Assembly (NCBI GenBank): GCA_012295275.1 | Contig: CM022679.1 | Location: forward strand, 124,001 to 188,000 | Source of the DNA: Chrysomallon squamiferum | Lineage: Eukaryota > Mollusca > Gastropoda > Neomphalida > Peltospiridae | DNA length: 64,000 bases | Direction of reading: 5' to 3' | Shown: piece by piece, positions 25,666-49,497 of the stretch | Layout: each line of letters begins with the position of its first letter | How positions within the stretch are numbered: position 1 is the first letter of the stretch | Program-made: the position numbers and the translations under genes | Notes under the pieces: model-generated | Seen by the model: only the letters and a program-made list of their open reading frames with translations | What the model was told of the DNA's origin: nothing | Databases searched by the model: none

Positions 25666-25676
25666 TTCGCGCCAAA
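25666..25676 (-). promoter_or_regulatory. E2F-type site upstream of LIG1
   Basis: On the minus strand this reads TTTGGCGCGAA, a textbook E2F element, 53 bp upstream of the LIG1 start codon. E2F control of S-phase genes including DNA ligase I is established in vertebrates, so cell-cycle control here is a reasonable inference. Confidence 0.65.
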
Positions 25677-25679
25677 TTT

Positions 25680-26700
25680 GTTGACGGAAGTGACTTACTG
25701 AAATACTAAAGGGAGGTAATTTATGACTAGCTAATTATATTATTAGTATATGCATTTTGGAAAATCGATTTAATACTGTTTACAAACAACATTATGCTTA
25801 AAAAAAAAAAAAAAAAAAAAATTAGAATACTAATGAAGATAAATTTTAAAACAACAACAGCAACACGCAATTAGTATTTAACTTCTAATTTATTATTTTA
25901 CTTTTTAACGATGATGATGGGTTTCATTATTTTGTACAAGAATAAGAAGATAGAGAAGACTTGTTTAGTTTTGTATTTAAACAGTTTGTTTCGAAATTTT
26001 AGCAAACCGTTACAAAAATAATTCTGCAGCTAATTTTATCTTATTAGTACTGTTGTTGTCATTATCATATTATTTAACAATTAACGTATTTTATTTTCAT
26101 AGCAGTTTTAAAAATACATTTGGTAAACAAAACTATTTTATAAAAAAAACTGTGCAGTAATAAATAATATACTAAATTAAAAAAAAAAAAAAAAAAAAAC
26201 TTCATACGTAACGTAATATATTATGATGTGTAAAGCGTTCCTACCCTATTTTGCACAGATTAAATAAAATATAAAGAACGTTTACATTTTACGAAAAACA
26301 GCAGCAACAGCTGGTGACATCATATTTAATCCATGTTATATTTATAGCCATAAAATCGCTAGAGAAATGGATTGTTTACTTAATTCCTTGTTTATTTTTA
26401 GTTTATTGTATTTCGATTCATCGTTTTATTTAACAATAAACTAACAAAAATAATAATAGTGCACGCGCTTATACACTTTTAATTAACATTAACCATGCAG
26501 GTTAATTGAAATTTATTTCTGCATTGCATTTAAGTATAAAAACATTAAAAGCTTCTTAGAAAGAAAAATAAATGTAATTAGTAGGTTTGATTAAATCTGA
26601 TTCTAGACGACGTGATTTCGTTTGATGAATAGCACCATATATGGTGAAAACAAGCAACATTTATTCTATTTGAATAGCCATACGTCAAGATCAGGTGCTA
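25680..26700. other. Divergent intergenic region LIG1/TMEM184B
   Basis: About 1 kb of AT-rich DNA with poly-A runs (25800-25820, 26178-26198) between the LIG1 promoter and the TMEM184B 5' exon. No gene seen. Confidence 0.6.
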
Positions 26701-26831
26701 GTACGTCATTTCCTGTATCTCGCCATTTGCGGAAGAGATGAATAGATTTGTTATTTGGTACAATATTGTCGAAATTATACTTACGTCAAGATATGTGGCT
26801 TGATTATTATTGTATATTTTAGTACGCAAAG
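26700..26831 (+). promoter_or_regulatory. TMEM184B: TMEM184B promoter and untranslated exon 1
   Basis: Contains GCCATTTGC (YY1-like, about 26722-26730) abutting CGGAAG (ETS-like, 26730-26735), then a stretch ending in AAAG before GTATGT at 26832. Splicing to the acceptor at 27840, which precedes the ATG directly, makes this a plausible 5' UTR exon. Confidence 0.55.
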
Positions 26832-26987
26832 GTATGTTATTTACAAATATTAAAACGCTAGTTACTGATTTACCGCGTTTATAATTTGTGTATGAATCAA
26901 ATTATGTTGTTGACACACGATGAATTGTCCCTGTGGTTCAACTTGTAGTTTACGTATTTTATATGGCAACCGAATTTGGTTTTATTT

Positions 26988-27038
<51 letters not shown>

Positions 27039-27055
27039 TATTATTATTATTATTA
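26988..27055. repeat. AAT/ATT inverted microsatellite
   Basis: An AAT run turns directly into an ATT run, so the two halves can pair as a hairpin. It lies in the 5' UTR intron of TMEM184B. Confidence 0.9.
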
Positions 27056-27840
27056 CCATTTATTTATTATCAATGGTTCTTTTCAAATAAATTAAGAAAG
27101 TGTAAACCTGATTATTTAATCTGTTATCTTAAGACGTGGTTATCAGTTTGAACCATTATATTCAGTTGTTTATTTTTTTAATACCAAATAACAGAACGCC
27201 TCCATAACTTATCCACATACATATGTCACTCAGAAAATATTGATTATTTCTTAGTAATTATAATTAAAATGTTGTAAAGTATATCTAATGTATATTTTTT
27301 ATTTGTAATTTGTAATTTATTAACATAAAAAGCTTATATAATTATTGTTTACTTAGACTTTATATGCAAATAGTAATAATAACAATAACAAAAGCAATAA
27401 CAATAATATATAAATAAATAAGTAAGTACCACCTTAAAATAATAACAATAGTATTAAATTCCTCTTTTGTACTATTATCCACTTCAGTTAAACAAAATTC
27501 TCTCTGTCTCATTCCAAAACTATTTATTTAATGTTACCTGTATAAAATATTTACTTGCTATTTCAGTTTTAGGAATTATTATTAAATATGTAAATGTGTT
27601 TATGTAACTTCAGTTTATTTCAACATATGTAAAATTTTGAGAAACCAAAATGTCAAATAACAACTATTTGTTTAGTTACTGTGTCAAATATTCTGAATAA
27701 CGTAAATTGAAAATGTAACGTCAGTTAAACATAGATGTTTTTATAGTATACAATGAATACAAAGTAACAATAACTTTGAATAAATATTTATGTAATATTT
27801 TATTATTACTTTTTATAAAAATGGACTAATTGTTTTCTAG

Positions 27841-39243
<11,403 letters not shown>

Positions 39244-39529
39244 AGTATTTTTTGATATTTTTGTGTCAAACTGAGAACAGTGACTGCATCCTCTGACGGG
39301 ACCATTTTAATTGTCAGTTGCTGTTCTCTGATATCAAACATATAAGAAATATTTATTTTCACTAACCATGCCCCAACCCCCCACCGTTTGATGTCTGTGA
39401 TGTGAACATATTGTCTTGTGATTACAGTTTATAAAACAAAACATTTCTCTTACCGCCGCAGAATGTTAAAACTTCTTATCAACCTTTAAAAAATTACTTC
39501 AAAATAATGTTACTTTAACAACATCTTTA

Positions 39530-39576
<47 letters not shown>

Positions 39577-40889
39577 CTTAAGTGTATTGACTGTATTCTT
39601 TATAGGGCAAGAATCTCAGTACAGATTTAATTTATAAATAGCCATATTTGAATATGACAGACAGCAGTGTTACATATCAAACAGTTTATTGTTTTAAGTT
39701 ACTTTATTGCACTGATAAAACTGTATATTGACTTTTTTATAGTAATCTACATCTTAAATCTACATTTCTTACAATGGTTATTTTGTAAATAATTTAAAAT
39801 AAAATCAGTTATTCAAGGTCTTTTTCGATTGTGACATTGAACAAATTTATAGTTAAATGTTATTAATATTTTGTTTTTTTTAAACACTAAGATTGAGGGT
39901 TTTTTTAACTACAGTTATACAATTCAAATTATATTTCTTCTTAGATAAATTTATTACTCAGTGATTTGGACAAAATACTTACATAATTTTCAATTATTTT
40001 TTATATTTTATTTATTGATACTTTTTTTTGCATATATACATTCATGAAAAAAAAATCTTTGACAAATTTTTGTTATATTTTATTTTTTAAATGCTTGTGA
40101 TAGTGAACAGTGTACACATTGGATTAATGTTTTATCACATTTTGCATATTTTATATACAAGATGTATTTTATTTTTGCCATTTTTGTAGAAATGTATTTG
40201 ATAACACATATCATGTTATTTACACCTGAGTTTTACCTGTTTACTGCAAGTCACAGTTATTTACTTTATTATTATTTAGAATATGTTTATAGCTGACACA
40301 CCATAAACAATCATTTATTCATTCTGCATGTAGATTAATAAGCTTGTTGCTCTGTCAGTCAGTGTGTTTGTCCGTGATTAACTAGTCTCTGTTGTTTTAA
40401 ATGTGCAATAACAAGTGTATTAAACACAGATAATTAAACAATAATGTCTCATACAGCCATTAAATGATATTTTAACAAATACTGTGACAAACTATTTTGT
40501 AGATTTGAAACTTTCCAGATAAACTTAATATTAGATTACTATTAAAAACATTCATTGACAATCTTTTATATATGTATATCCAGTTAAAATACTTAAATTA
40601 GCTAATTACATGATTTTAAATCAGAATTTTGTAAATCATAGAATACATAATTTGGATATACATGTACAAAATCAAAATAGTGAAATTCATGGATTAATTT
40701 ACTCTGTAGAGTATTAAATTGGATACCTACAAAGAGCTGAAAGAATATTATTAAAGGATGTATGTTATTGATAGAATGTTATCACAGTTTTAAAATTATG
40801 ATTAGTAACAGGTCAGGTGACACTAATATCATAAAATGATAATTTTTCCTATTTATCTTCAAACTGAATATCTGTCTGTTAAACATATC

Positions 40890-41755
40890 TTTAACAGATA
40901 ACAGTAATGTCAGTTAACAAACATGTAATAACAGTACAGTTATTTAATAAACAACAGTAATGTCAGTTAACAAACGTAATAACAGTACAGTTATTTAATA
41001 AACAACAGTAATGTCAGTTAACAAACATGTAATAACTACAGTTATTTAATAAACAACAGTAATGTCAGTTAACATACATGTAATAACAGTACAGTTAATT
41101 TAATAAACAACAGTAATGTCAGTTAGCATACATGTAATAACAGTACAGTTATTTAATAAACAACAGTAATGTCAGTTAGCATACATGTAATAACAGTACA
41201 GTTATTTAATAAACAACAGTAATGTCAGTTAGCATACATGTAATAACAGTACAGTTAATTTAATAAACAACAGTAATGTCAGTTAGCATACATGTAATAA
41301 CAGTACAGTTATTTAATAAACGACAGTAATGTCAGTTAGCATACATGTAATAACAGTACAGTTATTTAATAAACAACAGTAATGTCAGTTAACATACATG
41401 TAATAACAGTACAGTTATTTAATAAACAACAGTAATGTCAGTTAACAAACATGTAATAACAGTACAGTTATTTAATAAACAACAGTAATGTCAGTTAGCA
41501 TACATGTAATAACAGTACAGTTATTTAATAAACAACAGTAATGTCAGTTAGCATACATGTAATAACAGTACAGTTATTTAATAAACGACAGTAATGTCAG
41601 TTAGCATACATGTAATAACAGTACAGTTATTTAATAAACGACAGTAATGTCAGTTAGCATACATGTAATAACAGTACAGTTATTTAATAAACGACAGTAA
41701 TGTCAGTTAGCATACATGTAATAACAGTACAGTTATTTAATAAACAACAGTAATT
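40890..41755. repeat. About 52-bp array
   Basis: About sixteen very similar copies of a unit with ACAGTAATGTCAGTTAGCAT and ATGTAATAACAGTACAGTTA. Sub-variants (AACA/AGCA; AACAAC/AACGAC) are clustered, suggesting recent expansion. Confidence 0.93.
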
Positions 41756-42174
41756 AACAACGGCAGTGTGAATGTTGTAGAGTAATCTTGTAAGTTTTGC
41801 TTTAATTGGGCATTAATCAGATAATAATATAACAATTGATTTATAAATTTTTAAGAATTTTTATGATTATTTAATAACTATTCTGGTAAAAAATATATAT
41901 ATATATTTTTGTTAATTCATTATTTTAATAAATTTGTTTAGCTTGTAATTAACAAACTAATTTTAAATAAGTTACAAAATCGTTGTTCTGCTGTTTGTAG
42001 TGATAATGTGATGAACCCAGTCATTTGTGTTAGTGTCATAGTGATGTTAGATTTTGTTTTTTTAAAGTGTGTTAGTCAATACTTGGCATTGTAATAGTGT
42101 TGTTGTACCTGCCATTAAAGCTTAATAATTTTTTTAGTCAAATAATTTAAACAAACAAAAATACTGATAAATTA

Positions 42175-42410
42175 GAATTTTACGAATGCTATATTAATAC
42201 CCAGTAGCTGAATATCATGTTGTATTTAAATTAGAATTTTAAGAATGCTGTATTAATACCCAGTAGTTAAATATCATGTTGTATTTAAATTAGAATTTTA
42301 AGAATGCTTCATTAATACCCAGTAGTTAAATATCATGTTGTATTTAAATTAGAATTTTAAGAATGCTATATTAATACCCAGTTGTTAAATATCATGTTGT
42401 ATTTAAATTG
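42175..42410. repeat. 60-bp array, four copies
   Basis: The unit contains AATTAGAATTTTAAGAATGC and TATTAATACCCAGTAGTTAA. Intergenic or 3' UTR. Confidence 0.88.
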
Positions 42411-43354
42411 ACAGAATCAGCATTTTATATTTCTTATTGTGTTTAGCAAATTCTTGCATTTATCTTTGATAAAATATTTTTGTTTTTTGATTTAACAGAA
42501 ATATTAATAGAATTAGGACTAAAAAGTTATATTTAATATGTATTTGTGTTGGTTAATATAATGTTAGGTCACTGGAATCTGAATAGAATTAGGACATAAG
42601 AAATTAATATTTTGCTTAATGTTTTTACTGGAAGTAGGATGACAGAAACATTCGGTTTCTTACAAGATGTAAATATCATGTATTGTTTACCTCATTATTT
42701 TCATTTGTTTACATTTTATTGTCAAAGTTTAAATTATAATTCAAAATACAGCTTACATGGTTTCAGACCTGTGACAATATTTTACATTTACACTGACATT
42801 AATTGTGTTTCTTATATCAAGTTAAACCAGTTAGAAGTTGTTGTTGTTTTTAAACTAACGTCTACATTTGTCATCATAATAACTTTAAAACATACAGTAC
42901 AACTTCAGTATTGTCAAGTTAGAAGTTTAAAAAATTTGTTACACTGCAGTATAAAGACCTGTTGAACACAAACTAGTAACCACTGGTTACACTGTTTAAC
43001 TGGTTGTGCTGGTTACAGTGTTTATATTGGTTATGCAGGTTTTCACTGCTTTGTACTTGACAAGATCAAAATCTGTTCTTCAGTGCCCAGGAGATTCATT
43101 TTTTAGAGACATTTTTTTTTATTTTTTTTTTTTTAATTTTGCTTCTTCTTCTTTTTTTTTTTTTATTTAGGAATGCAAAGTTGTGGAAAAATTTATTGTT
43201 CATTTATAATTTTTTTTTTTTTTTAATTTATATATATATGTATATGTATATATTAACTAATCATCTCGATACAAGGTACATTTAAAATGAATGTGTACTT
43301 TTATTTTTAATATCACCTTTCTTAAAATCAAATTAGTTGTCTTTTCAGCTCAGA

Positions 43355-43790
43355 TATTAATTTCAGCTAATTAATTATTACGAACTGGTAATTTGATCAG
43401 TGTTTACAAAGGGTAATGTTAATTTCAGCTAATTAATTATTACTAACTGGTAATTTGATCAGGGTTTACAAAGGGTAATGTTAATTTCAGCTAATTAATT
43501 ATTACTAACTGGTAATTTGATCAGTGTTTACAAAGGGTAATGTTAATTTCAGCTAATTAATTATTACTAACTGGTAATTTGATCAGGGTTTACAAAGGGT
43601 AATGTTAATTTCAGCTAATTAATTATTACTAACTGGTAGTTTGATCAGTGTTTACAAAGGGTAATGTTAATTTCAGCTAATTAATTATTACTAACTGGTA
43701 ATTTGATCAGGGTTTACAAAGGGTAATGTTAGATTCAGCTAATTAATTCTTACTAACTGGTAGTTTGATCAGTGTTTACAAATGTTGAAT
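43355..43790. repeat. 62-bp array, seven copies
   Basis: The unit contains GTTAATTTCAGCTAATTAAT and ACTGGTAATTTGATCAG. Two variants (CAGTGTT/CAGGGTT) alternate along the array, pointing to duplication in pairs. Confidence 0.92.
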
Positions 43791-43917
43791 TCTGTAAACA
43801 TGAGCTGAATGAATGACACTGATGTCTCACACACATATAACCACATCTGTTGAAATACAGCTGTATAATTACACTTAAATTTCAACATTCATCTTTTTTG
43901 TTCTGTTTACAATTCAC

Positions 43918-43955
<38 letters not shown>

Positions 43956-46054
43956 ATTTGTGTATATTTGTATATATAAGTATATAAAAATTTCAGACGT
44001 ATATGTGTACATATATAAAATATATATATTGAGATTTTCTCCTTAACACTAAATATTTTATTTTCACATTTAACAAAGATTAAGTAGAAATTGCTGTGCC
44101 AATGTTTCCTTCAGACATAAAACTGCTTTAGGTATTCTCACAGACATTATCTGCATGATCATCTTGTAATATGATTTATTCAAAACAAACATAGTTTATA
44201 GCTTTTATTGATACAGAAAGTGATAATATTGGCTTTCTTTATTATAACAAAAACAACAGCAACAACTATTATAATTATTATTATTATATGAAATCATTTA
44301 TTCCAAGGGTTACTCTTACTATGGGTTACTCTTACTGTCAGTTATGTTGCAAAAGATCGTTTATACACTTTGCTGTAGACAGAAAAGTACATGTATTAGT
44401 GATTGGCTGGAATGGGAAATATCCCAGTGAAAAATGTTAATTGTCAGTTGACATTGTTTATTGTGAAACATCAGATGAATCCTAGTTTTAGATCTGGTTT
44501 CTTATCTGGTTTCTTTTCTGAAAACAATAGTGTTGGCTAATAAATGGCAGAATTATTTTTTAAATTTTTTTTTTACCTTTTAACTGCTGGCTGATATCTG
44601 ATATACTGGCCAGCAGTTAAAGGGTTAAAAAAATGAAATCTGAGTTTGTGTTAGATGTCAGTTATATATTTGTTAAATCATATCATCTAATAAACCATCA
44701 TCTCAATATAAGAGTTACGGCTTTGGTTAAGCAAGAAGAATATAAACTGTATTGAAGTACATGATTATAGAATGTCTGGATGTCAGTGAAATTAGGACAG
44801 AAAGGGTTAAAGCTACATTCATTTTGAGATTTAAATTAATTCCGTTGTTTACAAGTAAATGTTAGAGGTTTGGTGTTTTTAATGTACTTGAACAGTTAAG
44901 CTTCTTTTCTAGTCTGGGTGTTTATTAAAATATTCTTTTGTTTTTCTTCTTTTCTTTTTAATCCAAACACTGGATTAATTATTTTTACATAATTATAATT
45001 TTGTTTTTATTATTTAAAAAATAAATAAATATAAATAAAATCTTTGGTTACATTTAAGTTTTGACTAAGATATTATGATTTGAGAGATGCAGGGAGGTTG
45101 ATTGATTATATTTGTATCAGATATTTATTTAAGACATTTACAACAAAGGTTTGTTATTGATGTCTGTCACAGCTCCTGCTTACAAGTATTTTTATTTCTC
45201 TAAACAAAAACATGTTTAATTCTTTGTGGTAGAAAGGTTTACTGATTGACCTTATTATACAGATTTATTTTACAACACCAGTTTCTACATGTGTTTAATT
45301 GTTCTTCAGTTAATCATCCTTTTCTTTCTTTTTCTTTTCTTTTTTTGTTTTTGAATTTTAAAAACCAAAGTTATTTTTTATTTCTTTTTTTTTGTTTGAC
45401 TAGTACAGAAGTAAAAATGTTGTTACTGTTTTGTCACTGTTTTGTGTTGAATAACATAAATGTGCTAGGAACTTACCTGTGTTGAAAAAAAAAAAAAAAA
45501 AAAAATGTTCACCTGTATAAGAGATAAACCTATTACTCAGAAGACTGAAATTTTACAGCTCACTTTGCTTTATTAGAATAATAATCAGAAGAAGAAATCA
45601 TTTGAAATAATTATGAACAAAGAATTTGTTTTAAATCTGTATGCACCTGTTTTCATTTTCAGATTTTACATTAGACACAGATTAGTGAAGACTGATCTAT
45701 CTGCTGAGTCAGAAAATGGTAAAAGTTTAGTTGTGACATCTAGTTTTAACATGGTGGTATATCATCAGTGCTGTTTTGTCTGTAACTTTTATAATGGTGG
45801 GACCAGTTCATATCTAAATAAAATCATTTGTTATTTTTGTCATCATACATCATGCGTAGTACCCACCACGTGTTGTTAGATACTACACTGTTAGGTACGC
45901 AGTGTGTGTGTTAGCTAGTATCACAGTTACATTGTTGTGTTCAGAGCTGTGCCTGTCAGTGACATTCTCTCAAATAAAGTTGTTTTATCGTCTTCTGTCG
46001 TTTATTTACCGATTGTTGAAATTTTGTATTCTGTGAGATAGTGTCTTCATATAA

Positions 46055-46400
46055 GTGTTTTGTTATCAGTAATCAATTTAATATTCAGATATGTCAGTAA
46101 TCAATTTAGTATTCAAACAGATGATGTCAGAAATCAATTTAATATTCAAATATGTCAGTCAATTTAATATTCAAACAGATGATGTCAGTAATCAGTTTAT
46201 ATTCAAACAGATGGTCCATAATCAATTTAGTATTCAAACAGATGATGTCTGTAATCAATTTAGTCTTCAAATATGTCAGTAATCAATTTAATATTCAAAC
46301 ATGTCAGTAATCAATTTAATATTCAAACATGATGTCTGTAATCAATTTAGTCTTCAAACAGATGATGTCAGTAATCTATTTAGTATTCAAACAGATGAAT
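46055..46400. repeat. About 30-bp array
   Basis: Irregular copies of TCAGTAATCAATTTAATATT followed by CAAACAGATGATG. Confidence 0.85.
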
Positions 46401-46574
46401 AGTCAGTTATTGGTAGCTCACTGATATTAAAGTAATAAGTAAATAAATAAATAAATTAAAAAAATAAAATGGAAATTCCTTGAGAGGAATCAATTTGTCA
46501 AGAATTGATGTTATGGGATCAACCTGAAAACAAACTGACAAAGGAAGTTTTGGGCATTGATATCAAAACACCAT

Positions 46575-46765
46575 CTTAAGATAGTGTCAGCTAGGTCACT
46601 GATATTAATATAGTGTCAGCTAGGTCACTGATATTAAGTTAGTGTCAGCTAGGTCACTGATATTAAGTTAGTGTCAGCTAGGTCACTGATATTAAGTTAG
46701 TGTCAGCTAGGTCACTGATATTAAGACAGTGTCAGCTAGGTCACTGATATTAAGATAGTGAAAAA
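46575..46765. repeat. 31-bp array
   Basis: About six copies of GTGTCAGCTAGGTCACTGAT plus ATTAAGTTA. Confidence 0.9.
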
Positions 46766-48427
46766 GCCAGACCAGGCTCTGGTTGTAGCTGATGCTTGTA
46801 AACAGTAATTTGTAACTGATACGTTGCTCAGCTATAATTAATTATGTCATTTTCAGTACACCTCATGTTCTGTGACTCTGATTTGTCACAATGATAAGAC
46901 AAATGTTTTTATCCTGAAATCTTAAACTTTTTTACAGACAGAAATCACTTATTAGTATATATATATATATATATAGTAAAATAAAAACAAAAATACAGCA
47001 GAATTTAAACTTTTTTTGTTTAATAGTCAGCTATTAAAATGTACAATTTTTATTTGAAAATAACACTCTGAAAGGCACATTAGTGAATAAATAATTAAAA
47101 TTCATGCACATAAAATTTAAAATCTACATATTTAATATTTAAAATCCATATATTTAATATTTAAAACTGACATATTTAACACTTGAAATCTACATAGCTG
47201 ATATTTAAATCCACATAATTAACAGTTAGAATCTATAAAATTAACATTTAAGATCCAGATATTTTACATTTAAAATTTATATAATTAAAATAAAAATTTA
47301 ATTATTTAGAAATGTTTAAATTTTATAAATAGATATTTATTTAGTAATTAAAATCAATAGATATTTATTTAGTAATTAAAATGATCATATACGATGTTCT
47401 GAGAACCATAAAAAGAAACTGACTGAAATTGTGTACTGTTAATATACAAATGAGATCAAAGTGAAATGACAGCAGTATGTGTGAAATGTAATCTTAGTCA
47501 ATGACTTGGAAAGCAAAAGGAAAAACTCAAATAACTAACATTACCGACTAGAGAAACATTCATTATCTGACCTGATAAAGACTTAATAATATATCTGCTA
47601 AGACACATTCATACTTTAAAAGTAACAAATGTAAAAGTAATTGATGAACAATTAAATAGTTATTAAATCTTATTTAAGCAGAGGAATTTCAAATGTGTTA
47701 TTAGAATTATTTGATCTTCTAAACTGATTACTGATTTAGGCTGCATTTAACAAGAAACCAGTCTTGGCGTTTGTGCCTGCAACACATCAGTTTGAGAATT
47801 CTGTTTGTCACACAACATAAAATCATCCATTCACTATTTACAAATCAACTTTAAAATTGAAAAAAAAAAAGTATTTCACAAAACACAGAGGTGTGTCTGA
47901 CTGCAACAGTAAGTACTTGAAACTAATTTAAAGCTTTGTGTTTAAGTAACTTTACAGTGTACAAGTTTTGCACTGGAATGTTATAAATCTCAAGAGACTT
48001 TGATGTGACTAACATCTTGAGACAAATTGCCTGTCCATCTGTCTGATTGTCTAATAATGTCTTCATTTTCATCATTTACAACTCCTAGTACCACTGCATT
48101 TAGCTGAAAAATAACAAATATTAATTTTTAAGAACAACAATATATAAAATAACCAAATTAAAATTAGAACTGCAAGTGGAAAACCCCCCCCCCCAAAAAA
48201 ACCACTTTAAATAAAATAATAAACTAATATAATATAAATATATAAAATTTCTCTTTCTTTCATATATCCTCTTTATTTCTCTCACTTTTTAAAATTTTAT
48301 TGTAAAACTGATAATAATAATAATATTAGATGCTGTTTTGTTTTGCTGAGAAAACATTAATTTGTGTTAAAAATAATATAACAGGTCATTTAACTGATAT
48401 TACCATCATTTCTGTGTCACCCTCTTG

Positions 48428-49436
48428 TCACAAAATAGACTGGTAACCTTCCCTGAATGTCTTTGTACTGCTCCACTCTATTGCACTGAATGATAGAGAG
48501 GCACCAGTTGCCATGACAACAAGAATAAGGAGCTGCCACTCTAGAAGCAAGACCAGACTGTAGTAGAAAGCTACTGCTGCCATTAATGACTGTAAAACAG
48601 AAAACGTATTAAATATTTTATTTGCTTACATGATTTGCTAATGATTGCAACAAATGATTTGATTAATCACTGTTTTTATTTGCTTACATGGCAACAAATG
48701 ATTTGATTAATCACTGTTACATTAACAACAGACACAGCACATGATAATCAATAGATTATTTTTTTAAATAAGTTTTTATTAAATAAATAAATAAATGTAT
48801 TAAAACATAAAAAGTTAGATATACTTCTAATCACCTGAACAAACTTGAAAAGAGCAAATGCTGGAGAACTGTCTTCTGGGAACATGAAGCCAAGTAATGA
48901 ATAAATCTACAAATAATCAATGAAACACAGATTACAAATAAACAGTAAAACACAGATTACAAACAGACATTGAAATATAGATTACAAATAAAAAGTGAGA
49001 CAAATTTCCATTAATGAAACACATTTCACAGACAGATAATGAAACAGATTATAAATAGAAAGTGAAACAGATTATAAACAGACAGTGAAACAGATTACAC
49101 ATATAATAAATAGAAATCGTAACATAGATTACAAATACACATGTAATGAACAGACCTGTGTGTTAAAACAGCTGTCTCCTAGTCCCAGAAGAAAACCACA
49201 GAGTAAGGCAACGTACTTACTGAAAAATAAAACACCATCTAACATATCAGTAACACAATTCATTATAAACACCTATAAAAAAAAAAAAAAACATCCACAC
49301 AAATATACTCACACACACAATTGTTATAACTTGTTAAGGGCTCAGATTGGTAATATAGTTAAAATTAAATGTGAACATGCATTCTGGTAACTTTGAGAAA
49401 AACAGAAATGTAGAGAGAGACAGTGTGGTGTGTGTG

Positions 49437-49497
<61 letters not shown>

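Larger units (their letters stand above)
39244..48427. other. Convergent interval between TMEM184B and MFSD11
   Basis: 9.2 kb without a supportable gene. It holds a CA microsatellite (39533-39572), five tandem arrays (listed separately), TA runs (43922-43954, 46959-46976) and poly-T tracts near 43110-43230. Part may be a long TMEM184B 3' UTR; an AATAAA at 45973-45978 is followed by a T-rich stretch, but nearer hexamers exist. Confidence 0.6.

Noticed and set aside
42612-42965. 117-residue plus-strand open frame
   Set aside because: Low-complexity hydrophobic/aromatic translation of AT-rich DNA; no motif, promoter or splice signals.
45613-45879. 88-residue plus-strand open frame near a possible poly(A) signal
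   Set aside because: Cys/Phe-rich, no family resemblance or splice partners; likely UTR or intergenic.
47995-48103. Possible extra 3' exon of MFSD11 (minus strand, acceptor then about 37 open codons)
   Set aside because: The MFSD11 frame already ends at 48428 with a family-typical GYQSIL terminus, and no donor in the right phase connects to it.
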